64,000 bases of DNA from Nectonema munidae. Its lineage: Eukaryota; Nematomorpha; Nectonematoida; Nectonematidae. Every line of letters begins with the position of its first letter. Within the stretch, counting starts at the first letter, position 1. The stretch lies in contig JAUIRK010000677.1 in assembly GCA_030549495.1 (NCBI GenBank), positions 516,502-580,501 on the forward strand. The letters run 5' to 3'. Shown here piece after piece: positions 1 to 10,338 of the stretch. The notes beneath the pieces are model-generated. The model made no database searches. It was not told where the DNA came from and saw nothing but the letters and a program-made list of their open reading frames with translations. A program made the position numbers and the translations under genes.

Positions 1-282
1 AAGCATGGAGCTGCTCTTGCTTGTGATGTCCTATACTTCGCTTTGAATAAAAATTCCTTTCAAAACGAAATATTGATTGACAATCGAACGCACTTTTCTA
101 TTGGTTATCGTTTACGAGAAATGAAACAGCTAGGAATTCCTTTTATTGTTGTTTGTGGAGAAAAAGCTTGTTTCGATCCTCCACAATTCGAAGTAATCAA
201 CGTTCACACGGATGAAATCAACTTTTTAAATACCGAAGAAACAAAAATGCTGACTTCCAAATTTTTTAATGAAGCTTTTTAA
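1..282 (+). CDS. PARS2: Prolyl-tRNA synthetase, mitochondrial type, C-terminal fragment
   Basis: The window opens in frame 1 inside a coding exon that ends with TAA at 280-282, giving 93 residues. Seen: IDNRTHFSIGYRLREM, then LGIPFIVVCGEKA, then DPPQFEVINVHTDEI. This is the anticodon-binding (HGTP) domain at the C-terminus of class II prolyl-tRNA synthetases. It matches the animal mitochondrial enzyme best; there the corresponding stretch reads DDRTHLTIGNRLK...GYPFVIIAGKRALEDPAHFEV, from memory. The family attaches proline to tRNA-Pro, in this form in the mitochondrial matrix. The catalytic domain lies off the left edge, so only the final exon or part of it is here. No AATAAA signal is obvious within 100 bases of the stop. 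The family call is firm; choosing the mitochondrial over the bacterial-type paralogue is inference. Confidence 0.88.
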   Translation, partial: KHGAALACDVLYFALNKNSFQNEILIDNRTHFSIGYRLREMKQLGIPFIVVCGEKACFDPPQFEVINVHTDEINFLNTEETKMLTSKFFNEAF

Positions 283-929
283 ATATTTTATGTCATTCCT
301 TTTTATAAATTTTCTACGACATTTGCAGGGCTCTTTCTTCCATTGCATCGCTGAATGTTAGCGAAACGACAATCGCCTGGTTCATTCATTCAGTTATTCT
401 GTGCTGTAATAAAAGCTGAGCGTCTATTACCCACATTATAAAGCGAACATTCGTTCAGCAACTCAAATTTCATAGTCTCTTGTCTCAGGTGTAGTTTTCT
501 GCAGCTCTTTTACTCTCTGTCTGATGAAGGTGGCTGGCACACATGCTCTAAATAAGGTGTTGTTACAATGGAGGTTTCAAATGGTGAGCATAACCCTTTT
601 CCATGTATTTTGTTTCTTCTGTTATTTCGTGAGGTATGATGAAATAAGTTATAAGAAAATCAAGTCATTATTTTTTTGATTAATGTATACGCATGGAACA
701 TTTGTTTTTAGCAAGTAGGTTTAAGGTGGCGCATTGAAACTGAAAGTAGGATTGACATGCCACGATTAAGTTAGATACAGGTGTATTGCATCGATGTTCA
801 GTACTTCTTGCAGAGCTCTATTTAATACCTTTATTCAATGAATAAAGCTCTAAATTAAAGAATGTTCCTTTCTGCACGCTGTATTTTTTATGGTGGCGAA
901 AAGAAGGTAGGAGCAAAGTTGCCAAGTTG
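283..929. other. Intergenic, no gene seen
   Basis: This is the 3' flank of the synthetase gene. No convincing coding frame, RNA gene or repeat is visible. The sequence is less AT-rich than most of the window. Confidence 0.5.
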
Positions 930-2125
930 TTTTACAAGCAGGATGAAGTCTGATACCATAAAAAGCATCTTTCATGTCGAGCTTGAGAGTGTACATAAAA
1001 TGAAATCAAAAAGCGGCGTAGCCCGGTTTGTGAGTCTCTTTATTGAGAAAGAAAATTGCACAAGGTTTATAAAAAGTCATAAAATGATGTAAAAAAGGAA
1101 AAATTTACTGGGTGGTATGGGAGGGTAGAAATTTTTTTAAGACTGGATAGATAGGGATGCGTGGCTATTTATAGCTGTATATTGGTGCCCAGTTCGCGAT
1201 GCTGGGTTGAGGTGAGTCAGGATGTGAAAACATCTGTGCTTTAGCGTGTTTATCTGTTTTTTCCAACCGCCAGTATTTTATTTCTGAACCTTCATTTCTG
1301 ATGATAAAGATACTGACGGCGGAGTCTGTGTAAATTGCATGTTCGGGTAGTAGGAGTCCGGCGAGGAGGATGCCAATGAGTTCATTTTCGTTGATGGTGC
1401 CCTTTCTAGGAAAACTGAAAGTGCCTTTGTATGTAACCAGAGCTATTCGGGATGGTATGGCGTCGGTGAATGTCACTTTGCTCCATCCATGACCAATGTC
1501 GGTGATTGAAATTTTCTCATTAACATCCATCCAGGCTCTTCTCCAAAGTGTTGCGTCGATCTTGCCTTTGACATCGTTGAAGTGTCCACTGAAACGCTTG
1601 TAGTGACTTGAGATAGTACCTAGACAATGTTGAATAAAACCAAATATTTTTTGGGTTACTTTCTTTTTTCCTTCTCCACAAAATGTGATACCAGAAAGAA
1701 CAAATAGTTCGGATTTTAGCTTTTTGTTGATTTCGTCGGTTAGAATTAACTCTTTTTTCGTAGATTTATCTCCACCCAAAAAAGTGATGCTTCTTTTCGG
1801 GATCAAGATAGACTTCTTTGTTCACGGTAATGTTGTAATTTCTCTAGGTAAATCATGATGTCGTTGCTAATTACTTTGGCAGTCTCGTAAGATTCGCAGA
1901 TTATTAGACAATCATCCAGGTATAAGGAAAATTGCCAATCTTTCTTCGGGTGATCTTCTTTGAAGGGCAGAGAATACTTTTAAGTGCTTGTTTCAAGATG
2001 CCATGCGAGAATGAGGCTCCCATAGAGAGAAACGAAAATAGACAGGTTTAACTTTGAACTCTAAAAGCAGGATGAAGTCTGATACCATAAAAAGCATCTT
2101 TCATATCGAGCTTGAGAAATACTTA
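930..2125 (-). mobile_element. Broken RT/RNase H retroelement fossil (LTR/DIRS group)
   Basis: Read on the minus strand, this holds the last part of a reverse transcriptase followed by an RNase H domain. Seen: LDMKDAFYGIRLHP, a YLDD box (LYLDDCLIICESYE), a P...ITFLGG motif after the YLDD region, then RNase H landmarks FTDAIPSRIALV, INENELIGILLAG and IYTDSAVSI in the longest open stretch (1165-1806). RT followed directly by RNase H with these motifs is typical of LTR retrotransposons and their tyrosine-recombinase (DIRS) kin. I cannot decide between them. A roughly 50-bp piece of the RT block occurs twice, near 940-990 and 2069-2118. The element is old and broken, with several breaks. No terminal repeats were recognised. 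Confidence 0.6.
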
Positions 2126-2404
2126 TTTCTTTGGTGGCTGCCAGGTTACATCTCTCCTCCTTGAAGAAATGCTTAGAAAAGGAAAAAGATGCAATGAATC
2201 TAACTTAATTACTTTTCTTTGGCACTAGCAAAATTGGAGAAATGATTTTGAGAGAAAGTCTTTCAATGACTTGGTTTTGATGCAACGTAGGAATAACATG
2301 TGTAATAATAAAGGATTCTTGCTTCTTCGGTGAAGGTTTGAATTTGTAGAAAAAGGAGGGAGGAAGGTTGCTTTTCATTGTCGGCTTGCAACCTTCTGTT
2401 AGGA

Positions 2405-3625
2405 GTTTTTAAATATTTTTACTTTTGAGATTTTCTGGGGGCTTCCAAGAGTTCGCGGCAGCTGTGAACTTGGTTGTGTCGGAGATGTTGCAGACTGTGC
2501 TAATACCTTTAATGAGGCTTCTTGTGAGGTCAATGATGTTATGAGCGGATTCTTCAATCATAGTTCTATTGTCCTCAGAGTCCTTATCTTTATCAGTGTC
2601 GGAAGAAGGAGCGAGTGGTTTGGTCTCTTTGCGTATTGCCTTGATATTTTTCCTACTTTCCGCCGTAGGCGATTCAGTATTTGGTGACTCCGATAGAAGG
2701 TTTACTAAAACTGCTCGCCAGATATGAGGATTGAAGAGGTTTTTCTTAATGAGGTATTGTAAGCTCGCTTTCATTTTGATACCAATCTCGCTTGTATTGG
2801 GCAATTCTTTGGTCATTCTGACAAATTCTGCTGGCGTAATTTCATCGTCGTCATTGCTATCTCCTTCTAGATCATAAATTCCCAGTTCTTTAACCAGATT
2901 GCCCAAGATGTCTTCTTCTTTTTTCGGGGAGTTCAGGTAGGTAAGGCATCATTTCGTTTCCAATAGCCTCTTCAATATCCTCGATACCTGGCTAGTTTAG
3001 AGCAGGTTCAACTTACAAGCTGCTTTCGCTCTGAAAACATTCAGCAGCTTCTCCAAGTGGAGTCGAAGTCACCTTAGGCTGAGGCTCGTTAAGGAAGTAG
3101 AGTATAGTTGATTGTGATGATGAGTCTGATTCATCACTGCTCGACTCCTCAAAGCCGCATATTTGCAAGATGTTACCAATATCTTGCAGGGGCTTGAGAA
3201 GTTTGTTGCTTGCTCTTGTTCTTTGCCACCTCCTTCTTTCCTGCCGCTTGGAAAGAAGGCCTCCTTCGAAAGAAACTGACGTCGATTGTTGGGATGTTCA
3301 GGTTTGACATATCGGAGGCGTCAATTTGCTGCCGGCGTAGTCCCAATTGGCTTTGCTATCTAGACATGCTGTTGTGGCTAGCTATTTATCATGGCTAGAT
3401 CATCATTTGAGAAAGCGTTGATATTACTTTCTACAATACTCATGAAACCGATTGGGACAATGTCTTTGGTGTTTCTACCTTGTGATGGCGTATTGTTGAT
3501 GTACGCTGTGATACGGTTTTGAGCCATCTCTTGAGCAGTGATTTCCTGAAGAAGTTCAGGATGCTCATAGTTTCTAGGCGCAAATCCTTTAGAAATAGAA
3601 GCACTTAGTTGTACTTCTTTCAACT
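2405..3625 (-). mobile_element. Possible gag-like part of the same retroelement fossil
   Basis: Two minus-strand open stretches (2409-2906 and 3378-3623) lie upstream of the RT/RNase H block in the same orientation. They encode hydrophilic, acidic protein with no catalytic motif that I recognise. Their position before the RT suggests the gag-like or first reading frame of the same fossil. This rests on position and composition only. It abuts a plus-strand piggyBac relic at about 3.62 kb. Confidence 0.35.
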
Positions 3626-4142
3626 TTGAATACTCATGGAAACATTAGTGAAGCAGTAAAAAACAAACCAGAAATTATACTATTTTATAGTCAAACAAAA
3701 TCAGGAGTCGATACAATGGATCAGCTCTTACATTCATGCAAAAGAAAATCAAAAAGGTGGCCACATGTCATATTTATCAACATGCTAGATATAGCATGCT
3801 TGGCATCTTATGTCATATGGAGCATAAAATATCCTGAAAATAGTAAAAAATTAAAAAGAAAAGGTTTTCTTCAATGTATGGCAGAAAAACGTATACAACC
3901 TTGGCTTCAATGGAGATCATAAATACCCAAATCAGTAAAAAGAGTAATTGAAAGTTGTACTATTGAAGAAGAAGATAGTTCTAACAACTCTGCTAACTCT
4001 TCTTTTTCAGACAAAAAAACGATACCACATCTGTCCCGCTTTGAAAGATAGAAAAATTAAGCAAGTTTGTTCTGAATGCCTAAAAAACGTGTGCTGTCAA
4101 CACCCAAAGAGAAAGATAATCTGTGAATATTGTTTTAAGTAA
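3626..4142 (+). mobile_element. piggyBac transposase relic A (3' end only)
   Basis: The plus strand encodes the C-terminal part of a piggyBac (DDE_Tnp_1_7) transposase. Seen: KPEIILFYSQTKSGVDTMDQ, which carries the third catalytic Asp (GVDTMD), then KSKRWPHVIFINMLDIA. After a frame change comes the C-terminal cysteine-rich domain VCSECLKNVCCQHP...ICEYCFK. The domain order is right for the family. The N-terminal half and the first two Asp residues are missing, and the left side joins the retroelement fossil directly. An AATAAA lies just after the end (about 4166). A GGGTC-CGTTA-GACCC palindrome near 4275 may belong to its terminal region. Confidence 0.8.
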
Positions 4143-4699
4143 TGTGTTTTCATTTAAAATATTCAATAAATAAATTGAATTAATTTGTTTGAAAAATACT
4201 ATGAATAACATCATATGCTGTTATTAACAAAAAATTTAATCCCAACATTCATAGATGTTAAAAAAATAGATAGGGTCCGTTAGACCCATGTCTATTATAA
4301 CGTAATTGAAATATATTTTCAAGTTGAGGCTTAAAACATTACGAACTGAGACTGTGTGAATATATAAATAGTTTAGTTGCGTTGTTTTATTCACAATAGA
4401 AGCAATTATTACTCTAAAAACTGATGAACTTGCGCCTGAGTCAAACTTGTAATTTTATTTATTTATTTATTTTAGAAAAAAGAATTATAAAAATAATCTG
4501 AAATATAAAAAGAAGAGTTTGTGATTACAAACTTGTAATCACAAAGGAAATGGGAGAAAAAATTATAAAAAATACCTGAAAATTTAAGGACTAAAGATGT
4601 TTTTTTAAAAATAAGCATGTAAAATTTATTAGCAGATAAATATAACAAACACAAAAAAAGTTCATTTGCATATCATTGAGAGTGTGAAAAGTTTCAAAT
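4143..4699. other. Non-coding stretch between two piggyBac relics
   Basis: AT-rich, no gene seen. It carries the AATAAA and GGGTC/GACCC palindrome behind relic A. A 15-bp direct repeat (acaaacttgtaatca type) lies near 4523-4545. Confidence 0.4.
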
Positions 4700-6068
4700 C
4701 TCTGGAAAACACCTCTACTTGCACTTAGTACATTTCAGAGAAGAATGTTTTGTGCAGACAGCTTTATTACACTTTTTACATTGTTTCTTCACTTCACTTA
4801 GTTTATTATTTTTTCTTTATAGTTTTTTTCTTTGATTTTTTGGATGCAAATATGACAGTGTTTTCTGTTTCCAACTTCATAGGAAGCGTGTGTGGTAATC
4901 CCGGGTTTGTTTCCAGTTAATAAAAATAGTGAAGCGTTGATCTTCTCTACCATACTTGAACTCAAAACAAGGAGGGATCTTTCTTGTAAAAATTGCAGAA
5001 TTAAAGAAGAAGCCAAATCCAAACCATTCTTTAAAGTATCAACTTTTCTTGGGTTGATGTTTTTATTCATGCAAAATATTGTTGCATTGATGCGAGCAGT
5101 GTCTAAAATGTTGGAGAAAGCTGAAGCTGCCCATTTGTTGGACTTTATTTCCGTAGAAAATGATCTCATTTTTTGTCAACAATAGCAGTTCCACCTTTCG
5201 TGAAATCGTAGAATTTGAAAATCAGGGGTTTCTTTTTCTTATCAAGGGTTATTCCTGGAATGAACGGGTGGTGAGGATGAGAGCGTTTTTTTGCCTCTTG
5301 ACTTGGTGTTAACAACATAGCTATGTAAAGAGAGGTAGTTGTTCTCTACGCTAATAATATTTATAAAAAAAGTTTTCGAGAAGTCTTACATCCCTCATTT
5401 CTTTTGGAACGCCCTTGCGATTTTCATTTATTGTGCCTACGACTGTGATTCCTTTATCATACAGCCATTTAACGAGTTCAATTGACGTATATAATAATCT
5501 ATCAATTGTGATATTTCTCCTTCACCATTTTTTTCGTTTACCCGCATATGCAACAAAAACATGAAAGGGTACCTACCGCATTTATAGACTAGCATATAGG
5601 GTTTCATCTAAGCTAAGTAAATCATCTGAAACGAGCCAGTTAGTACAATTTTTATTAAAATGTTCAAAGAAATCTCGGAAAGCTGCCTATCGATCAGTAA
5701 GTCATCTTATTGGCCTAGCAGTGAAATCATCAAAGCATAAAAAATGATTTATAAAGTAAAACCTCCTTATACTCATCACAGCTGAAAACATTGGGGAACC
5801 AATGTAAGACCAAACAACAAAAGCATTCGTATAATTCTGACCACTAAGAGCTCTCAAATAACACAAAGCAATATATGCGTGAAGTTCACTCACATCAATA
5901 TTTTTAACACAAGGATTTCTATTTGTTTTCGCCCTTTTAGCTACTTCCGGTTTATTTATATATCTGTTTATTCGATCATTTGTGTTTTTAATTATAAGTT
6001 CAATAATTTGTTCTTCAAAAAACAATTTCCAGCATTCTAATAAAGCTGTAGCTTTTTTAGCTAATCCT
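4700..6068 (-). mobile_element. piggyBac transposase relic B
   Basis: A degenerate minus-strand piggyBac transposase. From its N-terminal side at about 6060: GLAKKATALLECWKLFFEEQ, SELHAYIALCYLRAL and FYFINHFLCFDD. A central part in shifted frames includes WLYDKGITVVGTINENR. Then come SNKWAASAFSNILDTARINA and a cysteine-rich tail, CNKAVCTKHSSLKCTKCK, near 4720-4790. These are the standard parts of DDE_Tnp_1_7. Several frame changes and stops separate them, so it is inactive. At its 5' side the reading frame runs straight into the TTAA end of another repeat (6069). That repeat therefore appears to have inserted in the transposase gene near the GLAK motif. The sub-family resembles relic F. Confidence 0.82.
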
Positions 6069-7900
6069 TTAACCCTATTAGTGCTGGGCAAAATTTGTCC
6101 GCTCAAGTGCTGGGGGCGTAAAGTGCCCCCCCCTTTATTTTTCTCAGATATTAATAAGTTTTTATAAATATTTTTAATCTTACATATATATTTCAACTAT
6201 GCTGAATTCAGTGGTGATCTCCATTTTTTATCAAAATCAATCAAACCTGTCAAAAAATTGATTTATATTTAACAGCTCATCTCAAAAAAGAACTTTTTAT
6301 CTAAATAAGTATATAAAATTTTTTACACATGTAAACCCATTTTAAAATATGCTGAATTCAGTGGTGATATTCATTTTTTATGAAAATCAATCAAACGTGT
6401 CAAAAAATTGATCTAAATGTGACAGCTCATCTCAAAAAGGAACTTTTTATCTAAATAAGTATATAAAAGAAACGGTTTTTTGAATTAGAGAATTACGTTT
6501 AATAGAAAGTATAGGGAGATGATGAAGTTTACCGTGTATGGCATTTTATACACATATACCCATTTTCAAGTATGCTGTGTTTACTGGTTATATTCCTCTT
6601 TTTAATAAATATTAGTCAAACCTGACAAAATAATTTAAATATGACAGCCCATGTCAAAATTAAAATTTTTCTTCGTATAAAAAGTTTTTTATACATTTCA
6701 AGTATGCAGAATTTAATGGTGATGTTCATTTTTTATGAAACCAATAAAACCTGTCAAAAAATCGATTAAACCTATATCAATAATATCAATGTCAAAGATA
6801 TAAACATAAAAATAACTTCTACTTGCAGTATTTTTCTGGTAATTTTTTTAATTTATTTAATAAACCAACTTTAGGTGTTTAATTCACTCAAAATATTTCA
6901 TTTTACAGTAACTTATGTAACTCGATAGGACCTCCATCTTTTTGGCTACAAATTTGTTATCGGCTTGTAGTCTCTACGTCATATTATAATTTACAGTATG
7001 TAATTTTGCTATTCATTCCATGATGATCCTTTCTTGGTAGCTCTTTTTTCATTAGAAATTTATATTCTTCAATGTGTGTTCGAAAATTTTTTTATAATGA
7101 TAAAATTACTTTTTTCCTCTCTCAAAGCATTTTGATTAAAGAATCTTCTTGATGATCTTAGACTTTTTTATGAGTATAGTGTATTTTATTATCAGGCCTG
7201 AATATTTCTCAACCAATCTCATTTCAAAGGTTTTTTTCTGATGAATCATTCGTGATGTTGATTGTTCAATTAAAAAAAGTTGTCCACGTTCTTCATCTAA
7301 AAAATTATCTCTTTGACGCAAAAGGAAAAAGATGGACAAATTCAATTTAAATTAAAAATATCTTGATAGTGACTAAATGTTAATTGTAATCCTAAATGAT
7401 AAGCTATAGATTTAAATATTTTTCATTTGTAAAAGAGGAACTTCTTTTTCACAGTCAAAATTTTTTTTGAAGCATCTAATATATAATTAAACCACTTCCT
7501 AGTTCATTAAAACATGGTAGATCTTCCATTTAGTCAAGATAAATATTTTTTTTTAATTATTTGTTTTGATCACATGTTCTCTTTTCAATTAGTTTTCAAA
7601 TTGGTTCCTTTTCTCATACAAATTTTCAAAAGATTTTATAATACGTTTTGTTTTTTTTAATATATATTTCATACTCAAGATGATTGTAGAAACTATTATA
7701 AGCTAAAATATACAAAAAAAAGTATATTTTTACTACATACCTAATATGCAGCCATTTTTTGAAAATTTTTTACAGAACTAATTTTCAGGCATACATTATT
7801 AATTCAATTGCCACTTCGAGATATTTTTTAACCGTATTATCCAAAATCCAGTACAGAAATAAAATAAGCATAGTCGATTTCTTATAAAACAGATATTTTA
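6069..7900. repeat. TTAA-ended non-autonomous element, copy 1
   Basis: This starts with TTAACCCTATTAGTGCTGGG and matches a second copy at 15123-16848 along most of its length, so the left end is defined by two independent copies. Inside are sub-repeats of about 150 bp that begin TGCTGAATTCAGTGGTGAT (6200 and 6350), then two diverged units (about 6573 and 6705). Copy 1 has about 455 bp (about 6841-7297) that copy 2 lacks. It lacks a 73-bp block that copy 2 has. No protein is encoded. The TTAA end and CCC start suggest mobilisation by piggyBac-type transposase, which is inference. The right end is cut where a Penelope-like piece begins. Confidence 0.75.
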
Positions 7901-7938
7901 GTTCAATAAACCAATATCCAATATTGAATATTGGAGGT

Positions 7939-8118
7939 AATATTTTAGGTTTTAAATAGTTTAAAACTGTTTTGCTTTTTGTATTAATTAGTCTTACGGG
8001 TATTTTATGTTTTGTATATTCCTTCCTTATAAACCTGTTTACTTTCTCACAAAATACCCGTAAGACTAATTAATACAAAAAGCAAAACAGTTTTAAACTA
8101 TTTAAAACCTAAAATATT
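7939..8118. repeat. Perfect 68-bp foldback (inverted repeat)
   Basis: The arms 7939-8006 and 8051-8118 are exact reverse complements as read by eye, with a 44-base loop. The right arm runs straight into the Penelope-like reading frame. Inverted duplication at the 5' junction is a known outcome of Penelope-like integration. Confidence 0.85.
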
Positions 8119-8940
8119 GGAACCGAATACACATAGATGTGATGCTAAATGTAAAATTATAAAAAATAAAAACTGCAATATAAGGAATGTGATTTATAAG
8201 ATAGATTGTAATATATGTGGAGCTATTTATATAGGTGAAACATATAGGCCAATTATATTTAGATTACGTGAACACATAAGTGATATTAAAAATTTCAAAC
8301 CTGAAACCCCTTTAGGCTTACATTTTTAAAGAAAAAGTTTTCACAACTGAGAACATTGAACTTAGCATCTTAGTTCAGTGTAAAAGTGACAATGAACGAA
8401 TATTAAAAGAGCAAATTCTAATTAAAGACAAAAACCCCATTATAAACCGACAATTTTCTTTAAGAGAACCATCCTAAAGACTTTTCATACATTTTCACCT
8501 TGATCATATATCTATAAACATTCACACTTGTTCTACCACACCCTCCGTATAGTTTCCGGGAGTAAGAATAGGACTATTGTGATAGCTGCATCTCGTAAAA
8601 GGCGAGTAAATTGCTCATACATATGTACTTGAACATTCACACCAATTTATCAAGACATCTTCATTATAACACTGTAAATATATATACTATATGTGTCATG
8701 AACCTAAAGTTAATATCATTCACACCAATTTATCAAGACATCTTCATTATAACTGATCAACCTAAAGTAATCTCTTTACGATCAGCACCAATGAGATTGA
8801 TCTCTCAACACTCAGCAAGCAAGACACTCCACGTTTTCATTTTACGTTATATACATCTGAAGAAGGTCATAGTGACCGAAATATTATTGCTAGTATTTTG
8901 TTAAATAAAAGATTTATTCAACGTTTTCAAAAATATTGAA
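8119..8940 (+). mobile_element. Penelope-like element, 3' end with GIY-YIG domain
   Basis: The plus strand encodes the C-terminal endonuclease of a Penelope-like retroelement: VIYKIDCNICGAIYIGETYR, then FRLREHISDIKNF and PLGLHF. After one frame change comes a tail ending EQILIKDKNPIINRQFSL near 8476. The CxxC, the variant GIY-YIG (AIYIGET) and the Arg/His-rich helix are typical of the family. The frame change means this copy is not functional, and the reverse transcriptase part is absent. The 3' non-coding part carries a 37-bp direct repeat (8634-8670 and 8721-8757) and a hammerhead-like segment at 8857-8881. The element probably ends near 8940, after TTCAACGTTTTCAAAAATAT. Confidence 0.75.
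8857..8881 (+). other. Hammerhead-like core in the Penelope-like 3' region
   Basis: CTGAAGA is followed by GGTCA-TAG-TGACC (a perfect 5-bp stem with a 3-base loop) and then GAAA. Penelope-like elements are known to carry hammerhead ribozyme motifs. Here one extra A sits between the CUGANGA box and stem II, so this may be a degenerate copy. Confidence 0.4.
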
Positions 8941-9059
8941 AAGGTTGATATCATCTGTGAACTCCATATAATCAATATTAATCTAAAATAGCATTATTAG
9001 ATGCTGATTAATTTTTACATATTTTCAGAAAAACATTTACATGTTATGTAAATGTAAAA

Positions 9060-9180
9060 CACACACAGATAAAACCCTCAAAGATACATGCACACACACA
9101 ACAAATACAAACCCATACAACAGATCAACACCCATACAACAGATCAACATCCATACAACACACACAGAGACGGTGACAGA
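9060..9180. repeat. ACA-rich simple repeat with 17-18-bp tandem units
   Basis: ACACAC-rich sequence holds three tandem units of CATACAACAGATCAACA (about 9115-9165). Open frames across it have repeat-encoded Thr/His/Asn-rich protein and are not taken as genes. Confidence 0.7.
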
Positions 9181-10161
9181 CAGACACAAACATGTGATCA
9201 AGCGCATACAAGCATACTTTCAATTACTAAGCTTAAAATTTTACCAAAAACCACATACTTTACAGATAAACGTGGTCTCTGAAATGGTGAATGTTAAATA
9301 ATAAAACTCCTAGAAATGATTTTTGAGTTGAGAGGGTATAAACTTAAAAATAAAAAGGGACACGTTGAAAAAGAGACAGGTTTGAGCGGGTTGTGCAAAA
9401 TTTCAGTTATTCATTAGGGAGTTCTTCTGCACACGTTGTTATTCAAGTTCTCACCCCACTACATGCCACTCACGCGTTTGTTCCTCTGATAGCAAGCTAA
9501 CACAAGATGTCGTCAATTCACTTACGCTTAGAGTCGGTGTATGATGAAGGAAAGACTGTGTTATAATTTAAAAACATGCACATTTGAAATTTGCAAAATA
9601 CAGCATAGCTTTCAACACCAATGGCGCTTTCTTATCGATTAGAAAGATAAAGTTTCTTTTAAAGACTAAAAGTTAAAAGAATTCATTCAAAATAAAAATG
9701 AGGAAATATATAAGATATCTCAAAATCAAAGAAAAGGAGTAGGCTCATTCAAAAAATAACAAGATACGGGCGGGTTCAAAGGATATTTAAAAGGGGGAAG
9801 GATACATTGATAAAATTCAAACTGCTATTGGTGGACATGAGTTGCATAAAGTAGGTCGAGAAGAAACACCATTCACTTGCTTAATTTTTGACTATGATCA
9901 AATGGACATTTGCTTGTGCTACTCAAGTCCAGAATGTGTAGTAAATTAACTCCAACTTTTTTATTCAAATAATTTTTAAAACAAAAAACTTGGTAATGAC
10001 CAACGTATGATATGTGATGCACATGTTTTAAAAAAATTAAAAATATGGATTTTTTCCATGCTAATGTAAAGTTATGTGAAAATTTATTCAAGTTTTTTTT
10101 GTCATAAGGCCTATTCTCTATTTGCAAGGAGTTGAATAATTTCTTTTATCTTTTGCCGCAA
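9181..10161. other. 3' flank of the protease gene, nothing recognised
   Basis: AT-rich sequence downstream of the protease stop codon. I see no domain, RNA gene or clear repeat. A short minus-strand open frame (9873-10127) has no recognisable motif. Confidence 0.4.
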
Positions 10162-10338
10162 CTATTTTGAGACGGAGTAGCTCTCGGTTACCAAATTAAT
10201 CCAACTTTTGAAGTGTGAAATGGAAGTGAACACGCCTGGACTCTTTTCTTCGCCACATTTATAGCCCCACGATGAAATGCCAATCAAAATACTTCTCCCG
10301 TCACTCGATTCAATGAAAAGAGGACCACCAGAATCACC
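10162..10338 (-). CDS. Protease exon 7: catalytic Ser and C-terminus
   Basis: Acceptor TTTCTATTGTAG at 10339. Encodes GDSGGPLFIESSDGRSILIG, then ISSWGYKCGEEKSPGVFTSI and SWINLV. Stop TAG at 10164-10162. PGVFT matches the conserved Gly226 region. Confidence 0.96.
   Translation of the reverse strand, partial: GDSGGPLFIESSDGRSILIGISSWGYKCGEEKSPGVFTSISHFKSWINLVTESYSVSK

Noticed and set aside
4892-5185. 97-residue plus-strand frame
   Set aside because: Antisense of piggyBac relic B.
6190-6800. CRISPR-like array (regular repeats of about 150 bp)
   Set aside because: The repeats are whole-unit tandem repeats with no constant-repeat/variable-spacer pattern, in a eukaryotic transposon.
9041-9301. 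Thr/His-rich open frames on the plus strand
   Set aside because: They are produced by the ACA-rich simple repeat.
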